5,970 nt of DNA from an uncultured Opitutia bacterium (lineage in GTDB: Bacteria > Verrucomicrobiota > Verrucomicrobiia > Opitutales > UBA953), in contig CAIYUD010000055.1 of the NCBI GenBank assembly GCA_903929325.1, positions 1 to 5,970 on the forward strand, given 5' to 3'. How positions within the stretch are numbered: the first letter of the stretch is position 1; each line of letters opens with the position of its first letter. The position numbers were made by a program, and so were the translations under genes. Below, in pieces: positions 5,942 through 5,970 of this stretch. The notes beneath the pieces were generated by a model. That model made no database searches, was not told the DNA's origin, and saw nothing but the letters and a program-made list of their open reading frames with translations.

Positions 5942-5970
5942 TGGTCGGGCTGGTGAGATTTGAACTCACG
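5942..5970 (-). tRNA. 3' part of a tRNA gene, cut by the window edge (possibly tRNA-Pro)
   Basis: Read on the minus strand, the T stem GTGAG (5969-5965), loop TTCAAAT (5964-5958) and CTCAC (5957-5953) are followed by the acceptor strand CAGCCCG (5952-5946), discriminator A (5945) and an encoded CCA (5944-5942). The T-arm pairs perfectly. The 5' half, with anticodon, lies beyond 5970. A G at position 72 implies C1-G72. That pair with A73 is characteristic of bacterial tRNA-Pro, so Pro is the best guess but unproven. It lies on the same strand as the downstream exported-protein gene. Confidence 0.85.

Noticed and set aside
5942..5970. tRNA 3' end as an integration (att) site.
   Set aside because: No integrase, no direct repeat of the tRNA end and no foreign-looking genes in the window.

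Overview
The window looks like ordinary chromosomal DNA of an aerobic, Gram-negative-type bacterium. It carries three heme-biosynthesis genes, one small membrane-protein gene, one exported-protein gene and the edge of a tRNA gene. HemF, the oxygen-dependent coproporphyrinogen oxidase, implies aerobic growth. Three features fit the Planctomycetota-Verrucomicrobiota group, and I lean weakly to Verrucomicrobiota (Opitutae-like): the large exported protein with a transglutaminase-type Cys/His core, a ferrochelatase with an internal cysteine cluster, and sparse Shine-Dalgarno sites. This is an inference from protein character, not a database match. I see no transposase, integrase, CRISPR array or phage gene.

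From left to right, positions 1-3024 hold a leftward (minus-strand) heme operon, transcribed hemF (3024-2146), hemE (2100-1072), hemH (1055-30). The gaps are 45 and 16 bp. A further reading frame starts with a 4-base GTGA overlap on the hemH stop and runs off the left edge. The three enzymes act as uroporphyrinogen III -> coproporphyrinogen III (HemE) -> protoporphyrinogen IX (HemF), then Fe insertion into protoporphyrin IX (HemH). The protoporphyrinogen oxidase between HemF and HemH is not in the window.

The hemF start faces a rightward gene (3158-3841) across a 133-bp divergent region that contains two inverted repeats. The rightward gene encodes a roughly 227-residue membrane protein. I align it by eye to the YugP-type neutral zinc metallopeptidases, but the HExGH zinc motif reads GVAAH and the downstream glutamate ligand position reads Val. 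It therefore appears to be a catalytically inactive relative, and this is the most unusual item in the window.

That gene converges, with only 6 bp between stops, on a long leftward gene (5881-3848). This encodes a signal-peptide-bearing protein of about 677 residues with a transglutaminase-like Cys/His motif in its centre. At the right edge, 60 bp upstream of that gene and on the same strand, is the 3' part of a tRNA gene with an encoded CCA, possibly tRNA-Pro.
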